Assembly: GCA_002747395.1 (NCBI GenBank)
Contig: PDPE01000026.1
Location: forward strand, 124,001 to 188,000
Source of the DNA: Pseudomonadota bacterium
GTDB lineage: Bacteria > Pseudomonadota > Gammaproteobacteria > Pseudomonadales > Oleiphilaceae
Reading direction: 5' to 3'
DNA length: 64,000 nt
Part shown: piece after piece, positions 62,192-64,000 of the stretch
Layout: the number at the start of each line of letters is the position of its first letter
How positions within the stretch are numbered: the stretch's first letter is position 1
Program-made: the position numbers and the translations under genes
Notes under the pieces: model-generated
What the model was told of the DNA's origin: nothing
Seen by the model: the letters and a program-made list of their open reading frames with translations, nothing else
The model's database searches: none

Positions 62192-63244
62192 ATGGGAGAG
62201 TCTGCGCGCCCCCGGATTGGCATTGTATCGGATACTCCGCTGCAACGGCATATTTTACAGCATGTTGTCGAGGGGGTCGGTTTGGAAATAGCCTATAATC
62301 TGGAGCCATCAAAATTTTCAGACAACGCAATCACGGTCGATGTCAGAGAATCAGACATCGACCTGCTCATTGTCGAGGTTGAAGGTGAACAGCACTGCTC
62401 GGACTTTATTGAGCAGCTGCTGGAACAGTTTGACTGCCCTATTTTATTTGGCCAGGGGAAAGCCCCGGAAAAGAACAGCGAAGAATTTCCGCGCTGGGAG
62501 CGGCGTTTGCATGGCAAATTGCGGGAGCACCTGGGTGACATTGACAATATCGAAGCAATTGGCCAGTCCCTAAGTCAACTTGAGAAAAGCCCGGGCCCGG
62601 CCCGACCGGTCAGGCTTCCGGCTTATCTGGCCGGTATGCCGGCGGAACATGCGGGTGAAGTGAAAGAGGTCTGGATACTGGCCGCGTCGCTGGGTGGGCC
62701 GGAGGCAGTGAAAGCCTTTCTGGACTCGCTCCCGAAAGGGTTACCCGTCGCGTTTATTTATGCGCAGCACATTGATGCGAATTTCTCCACTGTATTGGCG
62801 AAGGTACTGGCTCGTCACTCCCCGTTCGAATTGAAAATTGCCCAGCCAGGGGATCGGGCCGCTTTTGGACAAGTATTGCTGGTGCCGGTGGATAAAGAAA
62901 TGATTCTCGATGAATGTGGACGTGTGCAGTTCAAGGAAAATTCATGGCCAGGCCCGTACGGCCCGTCCATTGATCAGGTCATGCTGAATGTTGCCAATTA
63001 TTACGGTGGCAAGTGCCACACCATATTTTTTAGTGGCATGGGAAACGACGGTGCCATTGCGGCACCCTTGTTGAGAGCTTATGGTTCCAACATCTGGGTA
63101 CAGAGCCCGGATAGCTGTGCGAATCACTCTATGCCTGCTTCGGTGCATGGTACCGGGTGTTCGGGCTTTTCCGGTACCCCTGAGCAGCTGGCCGCTCATT
63201 TGATCCTGACGATTGAAAAAAACAGCCAGATCCAGGCCGGGTGA
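62192..63244 (+). CDS. chpB: CheB-type methylesterase ChpB
   Basis: Receptor-deamidase/methylesterase of 350 aa. The catalytic triad is visible as Ser166 (LAASLGGPEAV), His193 (YAQHIDANF) and Asp286 (GMGNDGAIA). The N-terminal domain sits where CheB has a receiver, but the acidic pair and phospho-acceptor Asp are not recognisable (LLIVEVEGEQH), so it is probably not phosphorylated. The C-terminus lies in a 20-bp tandem duplication that includes the stop codon. Confidence 0.94.
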   Translation: MGESARPRIGIVSDTPLQRHILQHVVEGVGLEIAYNLEPSKFSDNAITVDVRESDIDLLIVEVEGEQHCSDFIEQLLEQFDCPILFGQGKAPEKNSEEFPRWERRLHGKLREHLGDIDNIEAIGQSLSQLEKSPGPARPVRLPAYLAGMPAEHAGEVKEVWILAASLGGPEAVKAFLDSLPKGLPVAFIYAQHIDANFSTVLAKVLARHSPFELKIAQPGDRAAFGQVLLVPVDKEMILDECGRVQFKENSWPGPYGPSIDQVMLNVANYYGGKCHTIFFSGMGNDGAIAAPLLRAYGSNIWVQSPDSCANHSMPASVHGTGCSGFSGTPEQLAAHLILTIEKNSQIQAG

Positions 63245-63263
63245 GCCAGATCCGGGCCGGGTG
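63224..63263. repeat. 20-bp tandem duplication at the chpB stop
   Basis: AGCCAGATCCRGGCCGGGTG occurs at 63224-63243 and 63244-63263. The TGA stop of chpB (63242-63244) spans the junction. Confidence 0.8.
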
Positions 63264-63363
63264 CCGGGTGAGAGTGGCTTTGTTCCATTTGGATGAATGA
63301 CCGGTTTGAACAGGACTGGCCCGTAAAAGACAAATTGCAGAAAAACAAAAAGGATTGGTACCA

Positions 63364-63852
63364 ATGGCAAAAGTTTTCTCTCTTAACCGGGCCACAGAAG
63401 CTGAGGGTGGCGATATTATCTCAGGATTGCTGTTGCCGATCGCGGACATGGATCTCCTGTTGCCAAACGTGTCTGTTGCAGAGGTGGTTGACTATCAAAC
63501 CCCGGAACCTGATCCAGCAAAGCCTGACTGGTTGTTGGGTACGGTATTCTGGCGTGGTCAGGCGCTTCCGGTGGTTTCGTTTGAGGTTATGAACGGAGGA
63601 AGCAGGGCTGCCCCGGGGGAGAACCCCAGACTTATCGTGATCAACTCGATCGGGGTTCATCACAAGGAAATTCCTTTTTTTGCCCTTGTTACCCGAAGCA
63701 TTCCCCGGCTGATTAAAATTGACTATGAGAATATCGCGGAAGAAGAAAAAGAAAAAGGCCCGGCGGAAAAAATGAAGGTGATGACCCAGGGTGAGCCGGC
63801 CACCATACCGGATATGGATTACCTGGAAAAATTACTCTATGAGGTGATATAA
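63364..63852 (+). CDS. chpC: CheW-like protein ChpC
   Basis: CheW-domain protein of 162 aa (SGLLLPIADMDLLLPNVSVA, WLLGTVFWRGQALPVVSFEV, RLIVINSIGVHHKEIPFFAL). In Pseudomonas ChpC links further input to the Pil-Chp kinase. ATG 63364 has AAGGA 9 nt upstream; a TTG at 63355 is possible. It is the last gene of the operon in the window. chpD and chpE are not seen before the edge. Confidence 0.92.
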   Translation: MAKVFSLNRATEAEGGDIISGLLLPIADMDLLLPNVSVAEVVDYQTPEPDPAKPDWLLGTVFWRGQALPVVSFEVMNGGSRAAPGENPRLIVINSIGVHHKEIPFFALVTRSIPRLIKIDYENIAEEEKEKGPAEKMKVMTQGEPATIPDMDYLEKLLYEVI

Positions 63853-63938
63853 CCAGGCCGTAATCATCCGGCAATCACCACTCATCACTCATTGCCCGGC
63901 CGGCCGTTGGTATGCTGCTACAAGCCCCCGTGTGCAGG

Positions 63939-63963
63939 CAGCCCGCAGTAGACCCGCGGGCTG
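63939..63963. repeat. GC-rich hairpin after chpC
   Basis: Arms CAGCCCGC and GCGGGCTG with a 9-nt loop lie 86 nt after the chpC stop. There is no T-run. It could mark the end of the operon. Confidence 0.45.
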
Positions 63964-64000
63964 TTCCAGGGCGCGAACCATTTCAAGGCAGAACCATTGC

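Noticed and set aside
1..64000. tRNA, rRNA, insertion sequence or prophage genes
   Set aside because: Reading the spacers on both strands gave no tRNA-like CCA-ended cloverleaf, no transposase and no phage structural gene. A covariance-model scan would be decisive for small RNAs.

Overview
This 64 kb window reads as a stretch of the chromosome of a gammaproteobacterium related to the Pseudomonadales/Oceanospirillales. The evidence is gene order: algZ-algR-hemC-hemD-hemX-hemY, rpoH-ftsX-ftsE-ftsY facing rsmD-mutM, cysQ facing yrfG-hslR then pckA, and pyrC'-pyrB-pyrR-ruvX-yqgE-tonB-gshB facing pilG-pilH-pilI-pilJ-pilK-chpA-chpB-chpC are all Pseudomonas-type blocks. Coding density is high. I see no rRNA, tRNA, insertion sequence, prophage or CRISPR array. 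The species cannot be named from the sequence alone.

Layout. 1-6.1 kb: a LytS/LytTR two-component pair (AlgZ is cut by the left edge) and the tetrapyrrole genes hemCDXY. 6.3-8.3 kb: an unknown helical protein and a DUF2156 acyl/aminoacyl-transferase-like protein. 8.5-12.2 kb (minus strand): a Fre-like flavin reductase, UbiD and Rho. 12.5-18.4 kb: a complete proteobacterial dedicated sortase system, with a class GN sortase and its VIT/VWA target on the minus strand and a dedicated response regulator and histidine kinase diverging on the plus strand. 18.5-24.8 kb is a mixed accessory zone: a HmuY-like lipoprotein, an acyl-CoA-binding protein, an orphan integrase N-domain, a secreted small protein, a methyltransferase relic, GreB, a coiled-coil protein and an OmpR/EnvZ-type pair. 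24.9-27.9 kb: hydroxypyruvate isomerase and tartronate semialdehyde reductase, separated by an oppositely oriented periplasmic binding protein. 28-33.8 kb: RpoH, FtsXEY, RsmD and MutM. 34-38.4 kb: a small secreted protein, CysQ, YrfG, Hsp15 and PckA. 38.6-43 kb: a TRAP-type transporter with a fused permease, an unusual binding protein and a TatT-like lipoprotein. 43.3-50 kb: a membrane-anchored helix-hairpin-helix protein and the pyrC'BR-ruvX-yqgE-tonB-gshB run. 50.3-63.9 kb: the Pil-Chp chemosensory operon that controls type IV pili and surface sensing.

How the genes work together. AlgZR and Pil-Chp belong to the same regulatory world in Pseudomonas (twitching motility, surface response), and the TonB3-like protein beside Chp has a known twitching link there. 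The sortase block is self-contained: a kinase and regulator probably control display of one large von Willebrand-type surface protein. The TRAP block is the least described module.

A recurring feature of this DNA is short imperfect tandem duplication (11-22 bp units, two to four copies) in intergenic spacers and at gene ends. At least ten cases are listed. In one case three 20-bp copies each carry a -10-like hexamer just upstream of rsmD.
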